Of a stretch of 64,000 bases of DNA, positions 15,079 through 24,999 are shown one piece after another. Location of the stretch: NCBI GenBank assembly GCA_017404265.1, contig JAFRCS010000017.1, forward strand, positions 1-64,000, given 5' to 3'. Both the position numbers and the translations under genes were made by a program. Numbering within the stretch: the stretch's first letter is position 1; each line of letters starts with the position of its first letter. The notes beneath the pieces are model-generated. The model worked only from the letters and a program-made list of their open reading frames with translations, did no database searches and had not been told where the DNA came from. The stretch is from Mogibacterium sp. (GTDB lineage Bacteria; Bacillota; Clostridia; Peptostreptococcales; Anaerovoracaceae).

Positions 15079-15814
15079 CAGATATTTCTCCTGATTCCAT
15101 ATCTTTCTTTTCTACATCGTCAAGGAAACCTATCAAAGCGTCACGCTTTATATAACATATAAGAAGCATGACCGCAACGATGACAGCAATGATGATCATT
15201 GCGCGGTAATCCTGTCTGCCGAAGAAATGCCCGAGCATAAGGCTTCCCAGCATCCCCGGTATCCTTCCGACCGTAGCGACAAGAAGGAAAGGCCTGAAAC
15301 GCATGTCCGATATCCCTGCCACATATGAGACAAGATCCTTAGGGATGCCCGGTATCAGGTAGATAAGAAAAGCAAGCAACAGTCCCCTGCCCGAATCCAG
15401 CTTTTTCTTATAATCCTGGACTTTCTCTTTACCAAAGAAGAGATTCATGGCATCATTTCCAAGCAGTTTTGCCAGATAGAATGATATTACCGTACCAATA
15501 ACAGCTCCGGTGATCGAGAGAGCAAATCCTCTCATTACTCCAAACATATAACTGGCGGCAAACTGAACAGGCTGCCCCGGAAGAAAACATATAACTACCT
15601 GCACTATCTGTATGCATATGATCAGAAGCGCTGCGATGCTGCTGTTTGCCTTCAGATAATCAACAACGTGTACCGCGGAATCTTTGCTGAACAGTTCTGC
15701 TCCGTATTTCAGATAAAGAAAAGCCAGTATGCCCGCAACAATAATAACGAGCAATATCAGCTTTGATAAGGCAAGTATCTTCTTGTATTTGTCAGAAGAT
15801 GCTTCGTTGTTCAT
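15071..15814 (-). CDS. TVP38/TMEM64 family (VTT domain) membrane protein
   Basis: The 247-aa protein has about six membrane segments and a VTT/SNARE-associated core: CFLPGQPVQFAASYMFG followed by a glycine-rich reentrant helix and IPGIPKDLVSYVAGIS. VTT proteins include DedA-type transporters and lipid scramblases; the ligand here is unknown. The ATG overlaps the preceding stop by 4 nt. Confidence 0.9.
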   Translation of the reverse strand: MNNEASSDKYKKILALSKLILLVIIVAGILAFLYLKYGAELFSKDSAVHVVDYLKANSSIAALLIICIQIVQVVICFLPGQPVQFAASYMFGVMRGFALSITGAVIGTVISFYLAKLLGNDAMNLFFGKEKVQDYKKKLDSGRGLLLAFLIYLIPGIPKDLVSYVAGISDMRFRPFLLVATVGRIPGMLGSLMLGHFFGRQDYRAMIIIAVIVAVMLLICYIKRDALIGFLDDVEKKDMESGEISDG

Positions 15815-17148
15815 ATCTGAATAAAACCTTTTTTATACAATGTATCCAGACTTTTTATAACACCGAATCTGGAGTGCTCGTATGTAAGACCGCCCTGGAA
15901 ATAAGCGATATAAGGCTCTCTGAGAGGAGCATCTGCGCTGAGTTCTATGGATGATCCCTGTACAAATGCTCCTGCAGCCATCACTACCTGATCTTCATAA
16001 CCCGGCATGTCCCATGGCATAGGTGAAACATATGAATCTATAGGCGAAGCAGACTGTACGGCCTGGCAGAAAGCTACTGTACGCTCAGCTGTTCTGAACT
16101 TTATGGCCTGTATTATGTCGCTTCTGTCGCTGTCTGCCGGCGGCATCACATCAAAACCAAGCATGCTGTATACGGTGCCGGCCAGAATAGCGCCCTTCAA
16201 GGCCGCATTTACGACTTTTGGTGCAAGGAAAAGTCCTTGCAATACATTTCTGTTCTGACCGAATGTAAGACCGCATTCAGCGCCGATTCCAGGGCATGTA
16301 AGCCTGTATGATATCTGTTCTATAAGATCGGCTCTGCCGACTATATATCCTCCGGACAGAGCAAGTCCGCCTCCGGGATTCTTTATAAGCGAGCCTGCCA
16401 TGACATCTACTCCGAACTCGGTAGGTTCAACGGTCCCGACAAATTCGCCATAGCAGTTATCAAGCATCACAATGATATCTTTGTTGATGCTGTGGACCAG
16501 TTCAGTTGCTTTTCTGAGGCTTTCGAGTGAAATGGCGGGTCTCCAGTCATAGCCCGTAGAGCGCTGCATGGCAACTACTTTGGTATTCGGAGTGACAGCA
16601 TTACGGATAGCTTCAAGATTTATGTCAAGATCGTCGCCGAGAGCTACTTCTTTATATACTATACCATAATCTTTTATCGTCCCCTTAAAGTCGTTAGGCC
16701 CTAAAAGACTGCCGTCTCCCCTCTTGTTTGCTGCGCTGCCATCCGGTCTTCCTATGACAGTCTGCAGCGTATCGTATGGAGTGCCTGTGACCTCGATCAA
16801 TTCGTCTCCCGGACGTAAGAGTCCAAGTAAAGTAGAAGCAATTGCGTGCGTTCCATTAACGATGTTGGGTCTCACAAGTGCAGCTTCGGTACCGAATACT
16901 GATGCATACACCCTTTCCACAGCATCACGGCCTGCATCATCATAGCCATAACCTGTGCTCCAGTCGAAATGCGTAGCATTTATATGGTTATCCTGGAAAG
17001 CCTTAAGTACTTTCATCTGGCATATGGCTGTAGTGTCATCAATACGATCAAATCGTTCTGTCAGAAGATTTTCAGCCTTATTTACAAGATCGAGCACCTC
17101 TTCGTTTATATTGAATTCTTTCTTTAAATAGTCTTTGTAGTCAGTCAT
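15811..17148 (-). CDS. Methionine gamma-lyase family PLP protein (YnbB, 'aluminium resistance' family)
   Basis: The 445-aa fold-type I PLP enzyme has VNGTHAIASTLLGLLRPGD near the cofactor phosphate site, an aspartate in MLDNCYGEF, and the Schiff-base lysine in SLIKNPGGGLALSGGY. In many Firmicutes this gene lies beside miaA/hfq. The true reaction is not settled; names such as methionine gamma-lyase and aluminium resistance are historic. It touches the recombinase stop by 1 nt (TAATG). Confidence 0.9.
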   Translation of the reverse strand: MTDYKDYLKKEFNINEEVLDLVNKAENLLTERFDRIDDTTAICQMKVLKAFQDNHINATHFDWSTGYGYDDAGRDAVERVYASVFGTEAALVRPNIVNGTHAIASTLLGLLRPGDELIEVTGTPYDTLQTVIGRPDGSAANKRGDGSLLGPNDFKGTIKDYGIVYKEVALGDDLDINLEAIRNAVTPNTKVVAMQRSTGYDWRPAISLESLRKATELVHSINKDIIVMLDNCYGEFVGTVEPTEFGVDVMAGSLIKNPGGGLALSGGYIVGRADLIEQISYRLTCPGIGAECGLTFGQNRNVLQGLFLAPKVVNAALKGAILAGTVYSMLGFDVMPPADSDRSDIIQAIKFRTAERTVAFCQAVQSASPIDSYVSPMPWDMPGYEDQVVMAAGAFVQGSSIELSADAPLREPYIAYFQGGLTYEHSRFGVIKSLDTLYKKGFIQI

Positions 17149-18293
17149 TATTCGTCTTCAGTACGTTCAAGTTCCCATTCCATTCCGCTGACAAGGTCTC
17201 GCTTAACATTCATCTTGTGTTGAGCATACAACTGAGTGGTTGTGACCTGCTCATGATCTAGTAATGCGGCGACATCGTATATGGAATTGCCGCGTCCTAT
17301 TAGTGATGTTGCTGCCGTGGCCCTGAGTTTATGAGGACTGTAGCCCGCGCGACGGCTCGTGTTCAGCGCAATGGATGTATATTTCTTTACAAGATCCCTG
17401 ATTGCCCGTTCGGTTATGCGCTTGCCCTGTATCGACAGGAAGAGAGCGTCCTCAGCGGCAGAATCTTCAGGTATCACGGTATTTCTTTCGTTATTGATGT
17501 AATCGTTCAGGACCATCTCCACAGAGCGGTTCAGAGGCATTACAGACTCCTTGCCTCTCTTGCGGTAAATCTTGAACTCCCCTCTTGAGAAGTTGAAAGA
17601 AGAGAGATTGAGCTGCTGCAGCTCGCTGAGTCTGAGCCCGTAGGTGACGAACAGCACAAGTATCGCCTTGTCGCGGAGCCTGGTCTTCTCCCAGTAGGTC
17701 CTTTCATGATTTGTCAGACCGGAGCCGGTAGAGACTGCGTCAAGCATTATCATGACTTCATCATCCTGAAGCGCCTTTATCTCGCGCTCTCCCGGTTTGG
17801 CGACTCTTATAGGATCAAAGCCGTCTGTGATGTTTTGGTCTACAAGACCGTCTCTGTACAGCTGCTTGAAAAGCACGGAGACCGAAGACTTCTTGCGGGC
17901 CAGTGATTTGTTGTTGTTCTCATAGACAGTGACTGTGTCGCCGTCATCGACGATGTATTTACGGCAATAGTCGATGAAGAGGTTTATGTCAGCGGCCACT
18001 ATGTTGTTTAATTCATCTGAGGTGATATCTTTGGTGACTTTGGCTTTAGTAAGATCTGTCTCGTTTATCAGATAATTCATGAAGAATCTGACGTCATGGA
18101 GATACGCAAGCCTTGTCATCGGCAGTACGTTTCCTCTCAGATAAGCAAAATACGGCCGCAAAAAATTCGGAAGCTCTTTCTGTATGGCTTCGCATTCCAG
18201 ATAGATATCGTTTTCTTTTTTTACGATGTTATCCGGTTTGTCGCTCTTGTTGTGCGATCTGAATTCCTTGCTGTCGTATGTTGTTTTAGCCAT
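17148..18293 (-). CDS. Tyrosine recombinase of the XerC/XerD type
   Basis: The 381-aa protein has an N-terminal SAM-like DNA-binding domain and a C-terminal catalytic domain. The catalytic set is intact: Arg221 (TYGLRLSELQQL), His321-x-x-Arg324 (SPHKLRATAAT), His347 and Tyr356 (LLDHEQVTTTQLYAQ). It is not beside attachment sites or phage genes. It overlaps miaA by 8 nt within the mutS-mutL-miaA operon. It may be the chromosome-dimer recombinase or a domesticated paralogue. Confidence 0.9.
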   Translation of the reverse strand: MAKTTYDSKEFRSHNKSDKPDNIVKKENDIYLECEAIQKELPNFLRPYFAYLRGNVLPMTRLAYLHDVRFFMNYLINETDLTKAKVTKDITSDELNNIVAADINLFIDYCRKYIVDDGDTVTVYENNNKSLARKKSSVSVLFKQLYRDGLVDQNITDGFDPIRVAKPGEREIKALQDDEVMIMLDAVSTGSGLTNHERTYWEKTRLRDKAILVLFVTYGLRLSELQQLNLSSFNFSRGEFKIYRKRGKESVMPLNRSVEMVLNDYINNERNTVIPEDSAAEDALFLSIQGKRITERAIRDLVKKYTSIALNTSRRAGYSPHKLRATAATSLIGRGNSIYDVAALLDHEQVTTTQLYAQHKMNVKRDLVSGMEWELERTEDE

Positions 18294-19221
18294 CCTGTTC
18301 GCTGTCTTCAGCAGCGGTAAGTATGCGGTCTACTACCTCTCCTACCGTTTCACCTTTCTTGATATCGATCCATGTGACGAAATCGTATCTCTTGAGCCAG
18401 GTATACTGCCTCTTGGCGTAATGCCGTGTGTTTTTCTGAATAAGTTCTCTGGCGTCAAAGAGATCGTACTCGCCGTTGAGAAAACCTATGATCTCCTTAT
18501 AGCCTATGCCCTTCATGGATGGAAGATCAGGCGTATATCCCATTTTTAGAAGATCTGTCACTTCATCTACAAGGCCTTCCGTAATAAGGCGGGCTGCCCT
18601 GCGGTTTATCCTCTCATACAGCCATTCTCTTTCCATCGTTATTGCAAAGAATTTGAAGTCATAGTCAGGATTGAGCACGCACTCATTGAGATCCTTGATG
18701 CCTTTGCCATACTCATAAGCCTCAATGGCCCTTATGATCTTTCGCGTGTTGTTGGGATGGATACGGGCGGCTGCTTCAGGATCAAGGCCCTGAAGATATT
18801 CATGCATGTAAAGGCTGCCGCGTTCCTCGGCAAGTTTCTCAAGCTCTTGTCTTCTATCCTCGTCATCGGGCACAGCGCCAAAGTCCATGTCGTAGAGGAT
18901 GGCGTTCAGATACAAACCAGTACCTCCGCATACTATAGGCGTTTTGCCACGTGCAAGAATGTCATCGATGGCTTCAAGCGCGAGCTTTCTGAAGTCGGCG
19001 ACTGTCATGTTTTCAGATGGATCCTCTATTGAATAAAGGTGATGAGGAACTTCTGACATCGCCTTATCGGAAGGCTTTGCGCTTCCGATGTCCATGTATT
19101 TATAAAGTTGGATCGAGTCGCAGTTGACTATCTCGCCGTTTATACGCTTGGCAAGATAGTAGGATATTATGCTCTTTCCCGATGCGGTCGGTCCCGAAAT
19201 GATATATACAGTTTTGTTCAT
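18286..19221 (-). CDS. miaA: tRNA dimethylallyltransferase
   Basis: This enzyme adds a dimethylallyl group to A37 of UNN-decoding tRNAs. The 311-aa protein has the P-loop GPTASGKS at 8-15, the DSIQLYKYMDIGSAKPS segment, VCGGTGLYLNAIL and a late RHYAKRQYTWLKR tRNA-contact motif. GGGAG precedes the ATG. The mutS-mutL-miaA order is common; hfq, often next, is absent here. Confidence 0.97.
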   Translation of the reverse strand: MNKTVYIISGPTASGKSIISYYLAKRINGEIVNCDSIQLYKYMDIGSAKPSDKAMSEVPHHLYSIEDPSENMTVADFRKLALEAIDDILARGKTPIVCGGTGLYLNAILYDMDFGAVPDDEDRRQELEKLAEERGSLYMHEYLQGLDPEAAARIHPNNTRKIIRAIEAYEYGKGIKDLNECVLNPDYDFKFFAITMEREWLYERINRRAARLITEGLVDEVTDLLKMGYTPDLPSMKGIGYKEIIGFLNGEYDLFDARELIQKNTRHYAKRQYTWLKRYDFVTWIDIKKGETVGEVVDRILTAAEDSEQDG

Positions 19222-19240
19222 TGATTACTCCCGGATCGTT

Positions 19241-21007
19241 TTATTTTCTTCTGAACGATCTTTCGATATCGTATGATGTGACTTTGATGAAAGTCGGGCG
19301 TCCGTGTGGGCATGAGTACGGATTATCGCACTGCGCCAGCTTTTTCATCAGGTCATCGATCTCCAGTTCTGAAAGTTTGTCGTGTGCTTTTACTGCCGAT
19401 TTGCAGGACTTCATTATCAGCTTGTCAATGACTGTCCTGTTTGCGCCTCCGGCCTCCCTTGCTGCTTCGGCATATCCTGCAGCGAAGCCTTCAGCTTCGC
19501 CTATTTCCATGTACGGAGGTATGCCTCTGACGATGAATGTCCGGTCGCCGAAATCCTCGATATCATACCCCATGTGTCTGAGATCGTTCAGCCATTCTCT
19601 GTCAATAGAGTATACATCAGGGCTCACATTGATTGTGAAGGCCGTGAGAAGAGGCTGTGGCGAGTGTGAGGAATCGTTGTATCCCTGCATGAACTTCTCG
19701 TAGAACACTCTCTCGTGAGCGGCGTGCTGATCAAAAATATACAGCTCGTCCCTGCCCTGCATGATTATATAAGTGTTGAACACATAGCCTTTGAAAGTCA
19801 GTTCGTTGAAATCAAAAGGCGCCGGCTTCACAGTTCTAATATCAGCAGCTTCTTCGGATACGAATGAAGGCTCATAAGCCGGGTCTTCTTTTTCCTCTGT
19901 TCTGTCAAGGCTGAAGAGGTATTCTCTGATAGAAGCCTGCTCACTTGCCGGCTGTTCGGAAACGCCTTCTTTGGCAGTATTATTTAAACTGTCCTTGTGA
20001 GGATTTTCAATATTTTTAACAAAACCTTTAGGAACCGCAGCATCTGTCATTACCGCCTTTCTGACCGCTCCTGAAACGGCATTTTTTATATCATCCTGCC
20101 TGAGGAACCTTATCTCACGCTTGCCCGGATGAATATTGACATCTATGGTATCTGGCTCAGCGCTAATGAAGAGGACAGATACAGGGAAACCGCTGAAAAT
20201 ACGCCCGCAGTAGCCCTCTTCTACTGCTTTTTCGATTATGCTGCTTGATACCAGTCTTCCGTTCACAAAGAACAGTTGCCCCTTGCGTGTAGTCATGGTG
20301 CTTCCGGGATCGGATATGAAACCGCTGACGCCATCATCAGATACCGGAACAAGACCGTGTCTTGCAAGATCCGGATACAGCATTTTTATCACGGATAAAG
20401 TATTTCCATCTCCTGCTGTAGAGAAAAGCGTAGCGCCGTTGTTTATCATCATGAAACGTATATCCGTGTAGCATACAGCATATTGCTGAATTAGCTCAAT
20501 GATAGCCGATGCTTCTCTTGCGTCGCTCTTCATGAACTTTCTTCTGGCCGGGGTGTTGTAGAAAAGATCTTCTACGATAACAGTGGTGCCTTTGTTTGCT
20601 CCGGTACGTTCTTTTGATACTACTTGGCCGCCGTGAAGGATTATCTTTGCCCCTGACGGAGAATCCCCGGTACGCGTGACCATGGTGAGTCTGGATACTG
20701 CGGATATGCTTGCGAGAGCTTCTCCCCTGAAACCTAGAGATATGATATTGTCGAGATCCGTTATACTGCTGATCTTGCTTGTAGCATGCCTGAGAAAGGC
20801 CGTTTCCGCCTCATCAAAAGAGATGCCGCATCCGTCATCGGTGACCCTGATATACGACTTTCCGCCGTTTCTGATCTCAACTATGATGGTGTGCGCACCT
20901 GCGTCTATTGAGTTTTCAACAAGTTCTTTTACCGCTGATACAGGCCGTTCAATTACTTCACCGGCCGCTATCTTATCAGCGACAAAACTGTCCAATACCT
21001 TGATCAT
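19241..21007 (-). CDS. mutL: DNA mismatch repair protein MutL
   Basis: The 588-aa protein has an N-terminal GHKL ATPase (VKELVENSIDAGA, DDGCGI, GFRGEALASI) and a C-terminal dimerisation domain. The latter has the endonuclease motif DQHAAHERVFYE starting near residue 426, matching DQHA-x2-E-x4-E. MutL should therefore nick DNA itself, as expected in bacteria without MutH. The ATGA overlap with mutS shows coupled translation. Length is slightly below B. subtilis MutL. Confidence 0.97.
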   Translation of the reverse strand: MIKVLDSFVADKIAAGEVIERPVSAVKELVENSIDAGAHTIIVEIRNGGKSYIRVTDDGCGISFDEAETAFLRHATSKISSITDLDNIISLGFRGEALASISAVSRLTMVTRTGDSPSGAKIILHGGQVVSKERTGANKGTTVIVEDLFYNTPARRKFMKSDAREASAIIELIQQYAVCYTDIRFMMINNGATLFSTAGDGNTLSVIKMLYPDLARHGLVPVSDDGVSGFISDPGSTMTTRKGQLFFVNGRLVSSSIIEKAVEEGYCGRIFSGFPVSVLFISAEPDTIDVNIHPGKREIRFLRQDDIKNAVSGAVRKAVMTDAAVPKGFVKNIENPHKDSLNNTAKEGVSEQPASEQASIREYLFSLDRTEEKEDPAYEPSFVSEEAADIRTVKPAPFDFNELTFKGYVFNTYIIMQGRDELYIFDQHAAHERVFYEKFMQGYNDSSHSPQPLLTAFTINVSPDVYSIDREWLNDLRHMGYDIEDFGDRTFIVRGIPPYMEIGEAEGFAAGYAEAAREAGGANRTVIDKLIMKSCKSAVKAHDKLSELEIDDLMKKLAQCDNPYSCPHGRPTFIKVTSYDIERSFRRK

Positions 21008-23655
21008 ATCTTTTCACTTATATCATCGATGATCTCCTGCAGCTTTATGAGCGCGGCAACAGGGGTCATCCTGTTTATGTCTGTTTCGCTTAGTTTTGAA
21101 GCAAGGTTCCTGAACTTCTCTGCATCGGCCCTTATGGCTTCATCGGCGAGTTCATCGTACATGAATGACATCTGTTCTGTCTCCGATTCTGTTTTTCGTC
21201 CGGATAATTCAGTGCTTTCAAGCTGTTTGAGTTTCTTTCTGGCCTCGCTCCTTATGATCTCAGGGATGCCTGCTATCCTCGCTACGTGGATTCCGTAACT
21301 CTTGCTGGCAGGCCCTTCGATTATGTTATGCAGGAATACAACATCGTTGCCGTCTTCTGCGGCGGCGACGGATAAGTTATGTATACCCTCCTGCTCTTCT
21401 TCAAGCTCAGTGAGCTCATGATAATGAGTGGCAAACATCGTACGGACTCTGTGCTCAGGTTCCGCAAGATACTTTGCTGTTGCCCATGCGATGGACAGAC
21501 CATCGAATGTGCTCGTTCCCCTGCCTATTTCATCGAGAATGATAAGACTCCTTGAAGTGGCGTTTCTTAAAATGCCGGCGAGCTCGCTCATCTCGATGTA
21601 GAAGGTCGACTGGCCGTATGCCAGATTGTCTGAAGCTCCTATTCTTGTGAAAATGCGGTCGACAACGCCTATCTGAGCCGAAGCCGCAGGCACAAAGCAG
21701 CCTATCTGAGCCATCAGGACTATGACAGCGGTTTGTCTCATGTAGGTGGATTTACCGGACATGTTAGGACCTGTGATGATAAGCATGCTGCGCTCATCCA
21801 TATCGATGTATGTATCATTGGATACGAACATGCCCGCGCCAAGCAGCTGCTCGACCGCAGGATGTCTTCCGGCCTTTATGTCTATGATGTTTCCGCCGTT
21901 CACAACAGGCTTGACATATGCGTTGGAAGCGGCGACTCTGGCAAAGGATATCAGGACATCAAGAGCGGCAATTGCAGCGGAAGCCGCCTGCAGATCAGAT
22001 ATGTACGGCTCTATGGCTGTCCTTATCTTTCTGAATTCTTCGTACTCAAGTTTATTGATTCTGGCCTCGGCCGTGAGTACCAGATCTTCTTTCTCCTTAA
22101 GTTCAGGAGTTATGTATCTTTCGTTATTTACGAGGGTCTGCTTGCGGATGTAATCTTCAGGCACCTTGTCTATCATGCCCTTGCTGACGTCTATGTAATA
22201 TCCGAAGACCTTGTTGTATCCGACCCTCAGTGTCTTGATGCCGGTCCTCTCCTTTTCTGTCTCCTCAAGTCCCGCTATCCATTGTTTTGCACTGGATATG
22301 GATTCCTTGAGTCTGTCAAGTTCTTTGGAGTATCCCGGCTTGATTATGCCGCCTTCTGTGATCGTCATAGGCGGTTCTTCACAGATGGAACGCTCTATAA
22401 GAGTGTATAGATAATCAAAATCAGCTATTGACGAATCTATCGATCTCAGCTTCGGAGCGTTAAGCCCTGAAAGTTCGTACTTTATATCCGGCATCTGGGC
22501 GACGGTCTTTTTAAGAGCGATAAGATCTCTGGCGTCCGCCCTTCCGGTCGCAACTCTCGCGGTCAGCCTCTGGAAGTCATATACATGCTTGAGGCTGTTT
22601 GAAATATTATTTGCGGCAATGGTCTCGCGTTTGAGTTCATAGACCGCGTCGAGCCTGAGATTGATCTCAGCCACATCTGTCAGCGGTTCTCTCAGCCATG
22701 ACCTGAGCAGCCTGCCTCCCATGGCGGTCCTGGTCTTGCCTATAACTCCAAGCAGCGATCCTCTTATATCCCCGTCGTATATGGTCTCCAGCAGTTCAAG
22801 ATTCCGGAGTGTCGATCTGTCCAGATGCATTACGCCGTCATGCTGCTTTATGGTGATATTCCTGAACTGATCAAGATCTCCTTTCTGAGTCTCTCTCAGA
22901 TACATCAGAAGCGATCCGGCAGCTGAAGTCATTTCCTCGCGGCCTTCCATGTCCAGAGGTATGAGCGAAGACACGCTGAACTGATCCATAAGAACATCTC
23001 TTGCCGCCTGATATCTGTAATATGAAGGATCTACAGCATCGAGATAAAGCGACGGCATTGTCTCAGAAAGCGATATTTCAAGTTCTGAGCTCAATTCATC
23101 GCTTATTACGAGTTCTTTTACATCCAGTACGGAAAGATCGTTTAAAAGGCGAATAAATGAGACATTGCCATTCTCATATTCGGTCTCGTATTCGTATGCC
23201 GAAAGCTCTCCGGTGGTTATGTCCGCCAGAGCTACAGCAGTCATGGCATCCGATACGCATGCTGAAGCGATATATACGTTGTTTTCTCCCCTGCCGTTAT
23301 CGGCTATGTCAAGAGTGCCCGGAGTATATATCTTTGTTATCTCGCGTTTTACTATACCCTTTGCTTCAGCCGGGTCTTCAACCTGTTCACAGATGGCGAC
23401 CTTATGACCGTTGTTCACCAGCCTGACGATGTACTGATCGACAGAATGATATGGCACACCGCACATAGGAGCACGTTCTTCGAGTCCGCAGTTTCGTCCG
23501 GTAAGAGTCAGCTCAAGTTCGGCCGAAGCGAGCATGGCATCATCAAAAAACATCTCGTAGAAGTCTCCGAGACGGTACATCAGGATGGCATCCTTGTAGT
23601 CATCCTTGATCGCCTTGTATTGCTGCATCATTGGGGAAAGTTTTGCTTCAGCCAT
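21004..23655 (-). CDS. mutS: DNA mismatch recognition ATPase MutS
   Basis: The 883-aa protein recognises mismatches through the Phe-x-Glu element (FYE at 32-34, in YRLGDFYEMF). It carries a Walker A in the ABC-type domain (TGPNMSGKSTYMRQ) and a GRGTSTFDG signature. I place the start at the ATG 23655 because the protein then begins MAEAKLSPMMQQY like its homologues. An in-frame GTG at 23712 would read through the terminator hairpin of the upstream gene. The ribosome binding site is weak. Confidence 0.96.
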   Translation of the reverse strand: MAEAKLSPMMQQYKAIKDDYKDAILMYRLGDFYEMFFDDAMLASAELELTLTGRNCGLEERAPMCGVPYHSVDQYIVRLVNNGHKVAICEQVEDPAEAKGIVKREITKIYTPGTLDIADNGRGENNVYIASACVSDAMTAVALADITTGELSAYEYETEYENGNVSFIRLLNDLSVLDVKELVISDELSSELEISLSETMPSLYLDAVDPSYYRYQAARDVLMDQFSVSSLIPLDMEGREEMTSAAGSLLMYLRETQKGDLDQFRNITIKQHDGVMHLDRSTLRNLELLETIYDGDIRGSLLGVIGKTRTAMGGRLLRSWLREPLTDVAEINLRLDAVYELKRETIAANNISNSLKHVYDFQRLTARVATGRADARDLIALKKTVAQMPDIKYELSGLNAPKLRSIDSSIADFDYLYTLIERSICEEPPMTITEGGIIKPGYSKELDRLKESISSAKQWIAGLEETEKERTGIKTLRVGYNKVFGYYIDVSKGMIDKVPEDYIRKQTLVNNERYITPELKEKEDLVLTAEARINKLEYEEFRKIRTAIEPYISDLQAASAAIAALDVLISFARVAASNAYVKPVVNGGNIIDIKAGRHPAVEQLLGAGMFVSNDTYIDMDERSMLIITGPNMSGKSTYMRQTAVIVLMAQIGCFVPAASAQIGVVDRIFTRIGASDNLAYGQSTFYIEMSELAGILRNATSRSLIILDEIGRGTSTFDGLSIAWATAKYLAEPEHRVRTMFATHYHELTELEEEQEGIHNLSVAAAEDGNDVVFLHNIIEGPASKSYGIHVARIAGIPEIIRSEARKKLKQLESTELSGRKTESETEQMSFMYDELADEAIRADAEKFRNLASKLSETDINRMTPVAALIKLQEIIDDISEKI

Positions 23656-23682
23656 TTTTCTTTTAAAACCATAAAAATCAGT

Positions 23683-23707
23683 AAAGGGGGAATCTGATGA
23701 TTCCCCC
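23683..23707 (-). terminator. Hairpin between the aminotransferase and mutS
   Basis: On the minus strand GGGGGAATC pairs perfectly with GATTCCCCC (9 bp) around ATCA, followed by only TTTA. It lies about 40 nt after the aminotransferase stop. With so short a T-run it may terminate weakly and let some transcripts reach mutS. Confidence 0.65.
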
Positions 23708-23743
23708 TCCACCAGTTAAATCATTAATTTAATGTGTCTCAGC

Positions 23744-24940
23744 TTATCTGTTGTTATAAGCTGCTACTCCGAGCTTGATGAGTTCGCATGCTCTTCTCAT
23801 CTTGTCAGGTGTCAGAACGTAAGCGATACGCATCTCGTCTCCGCCGAGACCTTTTGTCGCATAGAATCCAGGAGCCGGTGCGAACATTGCTGTTTCGCCC
23901 TTATCGTCGAATTCCTTGAGCATGAACATCAGGAAGTCTTCGATGTTATCAACAGGCAGTTTGCACATCATGTAGAAGGCGCCTGCAGGCTTCTGGCAGA
24001 CTACGCCAGGGATCTTGGAGATCTCTTCGTAAGCAGCGTCTCTTCTTGCTTCGTACTCAGCCTTTGCCTCGTCATAATAACTCTTATCCATTCTGTAGAG
24101 AGCCGCTGCGCCTACCTGCTCGAGTGTAGGTACGCAAAGTCTGCCCTGAGCGAGCTTGAGTACAGCGCTCATGAGTTCTTCGTTCTTGGAAATGAGCGCG
24201 CCTACTCTTGCTCCGCATGCAGACCATCTCTTGGATACGGAGTCGATGAGCACGACTCTGTCTGCGATGTCGTCGAGCTGACCGAATGAATGAGCCTCTG
24301 CTCCGTCATATACGAACTCTCTGTAAACCTCGTCGGAGATGATCCAGAGGTCGTGCTCCTTGGCGATGTCGCCGATGAGTCTCATGTCTTCCATTGTGAG
24401 AACTCTTCCTGTCGGGTTGCCAGGCGAGAGGCAGCAGATTGCCTTTGTCTTAGGTGTGATGGCAGCCTCGATAAGATCTCTCTTAGCCCATGCATAGCCG
24501 TCTTCTGCCTTTGTTGTGAGCGGAACGAGAACGCCGCTTACCTCATTGCAGAATGTGTTGTAGTTTGTGTAGAAAGGCTCAGCGATGAGAGCTTCGTCGC
24601 CAGGGTTCAGAAGAGCCGTGAACGCGAGGATCAGAGCCTCGGAACCTCCATTGGTGACAATGATGTCCTTGCGCTCATATTCCATATCGAAGTCTCTCTT
24701 CATGTAGTAGATCATTGCGTCGCGCAGTTCGTCGATACCCTGGGACTCAGCATATGCGATGACCTTCTTGTCAAAATCCCTTACTGCTTCCATGAAGCAA
24801 GGAGGAGTTTCGATATCCGGCTGGCCTATGTTGAGACGATAGACCTTTTTGCCGTGTTCTCTTTCGGCCTCAAAAGCAAATACATTGAATCTTCTGATTG
24901 GCGAGAACTGCATTCCTGCACATCTTTTTGATACTTCCAT
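23744..24940 (-). CDS. Class I/II pyridoxal-phosphate aminotransferase (aspartate aminotransferase-like)
   Basis: The 398-aa protein has the AAT-like fold: GQPDIETP near the start, NPGDEALIAEPFY, LSPGNPTGRVL, SDEVYREFVYDG, the PLP lysine in DSVSKRWSACGARVG, and a late arginine in GGDEMRIAY for the substrate carboxylate. It transfers amino groups between an amino acid and a 2-oxoacid. Exact substrate (Asp, Ala or aromatic) cannot be read from the sequence. AAGGAGAT precedes the ATG, and hairpins or gaps on both sides suggest its own transcript. Confidence 0.93.
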   Translation of the reverse strand: MEVSKRCAGMQFSPIRRFNVFAFEAEREHGKKVYRLNIGQPDIETPPCFMEAVRDFDKKVIAYAESQGIDELRDAMIYYMKRDFDMEYERKDIIVTNGGSEALILAFTALLNPGDEALIAEPFYTNYNTFCNEVSGVLVPLTTKAEDGYAWAKRDLIEAAITPKTKAICCLSPGNPTGRVLTMEDMRLIGDIAKEHDLWIISDEVYREFVYDGAEAHSFGQLDDIADRVVLIDSVSKRWSACGARVGALISKNEELMSAVLKLAQGRLCVPTLEQVGAAALYRMDKSYYDEAKAEYEARRDAAYEEISKIPGVVCQKPAGAFYMMCKLPVDNIEDFLMFMLKEFDDKGETAMFAPAPGFYATKGLGGDEMRIAYVLTPDKMRRACELIKLGVAAYNNR

Positions 24941-24999
24941 TTCGATCTCCTTACGTTAGATTAATGATAATAACTTGCGGTGATATAAAGTGTTGATTG

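Noticed and set aside
21733..22410. 225-aa open frame on the + strand opposite mutS
   Set aside because: It lies wholly inside mutS on the other strand, has no recognisable motif or ribosome binding site, and arises from codon bias of the real gene.
23656..23712. GTG-initiated N-terminal extension of MutS by 19 residues
   Set aside because: It would translate the hairpin of the upstream terminator, and homologues start at the ATG 23655.
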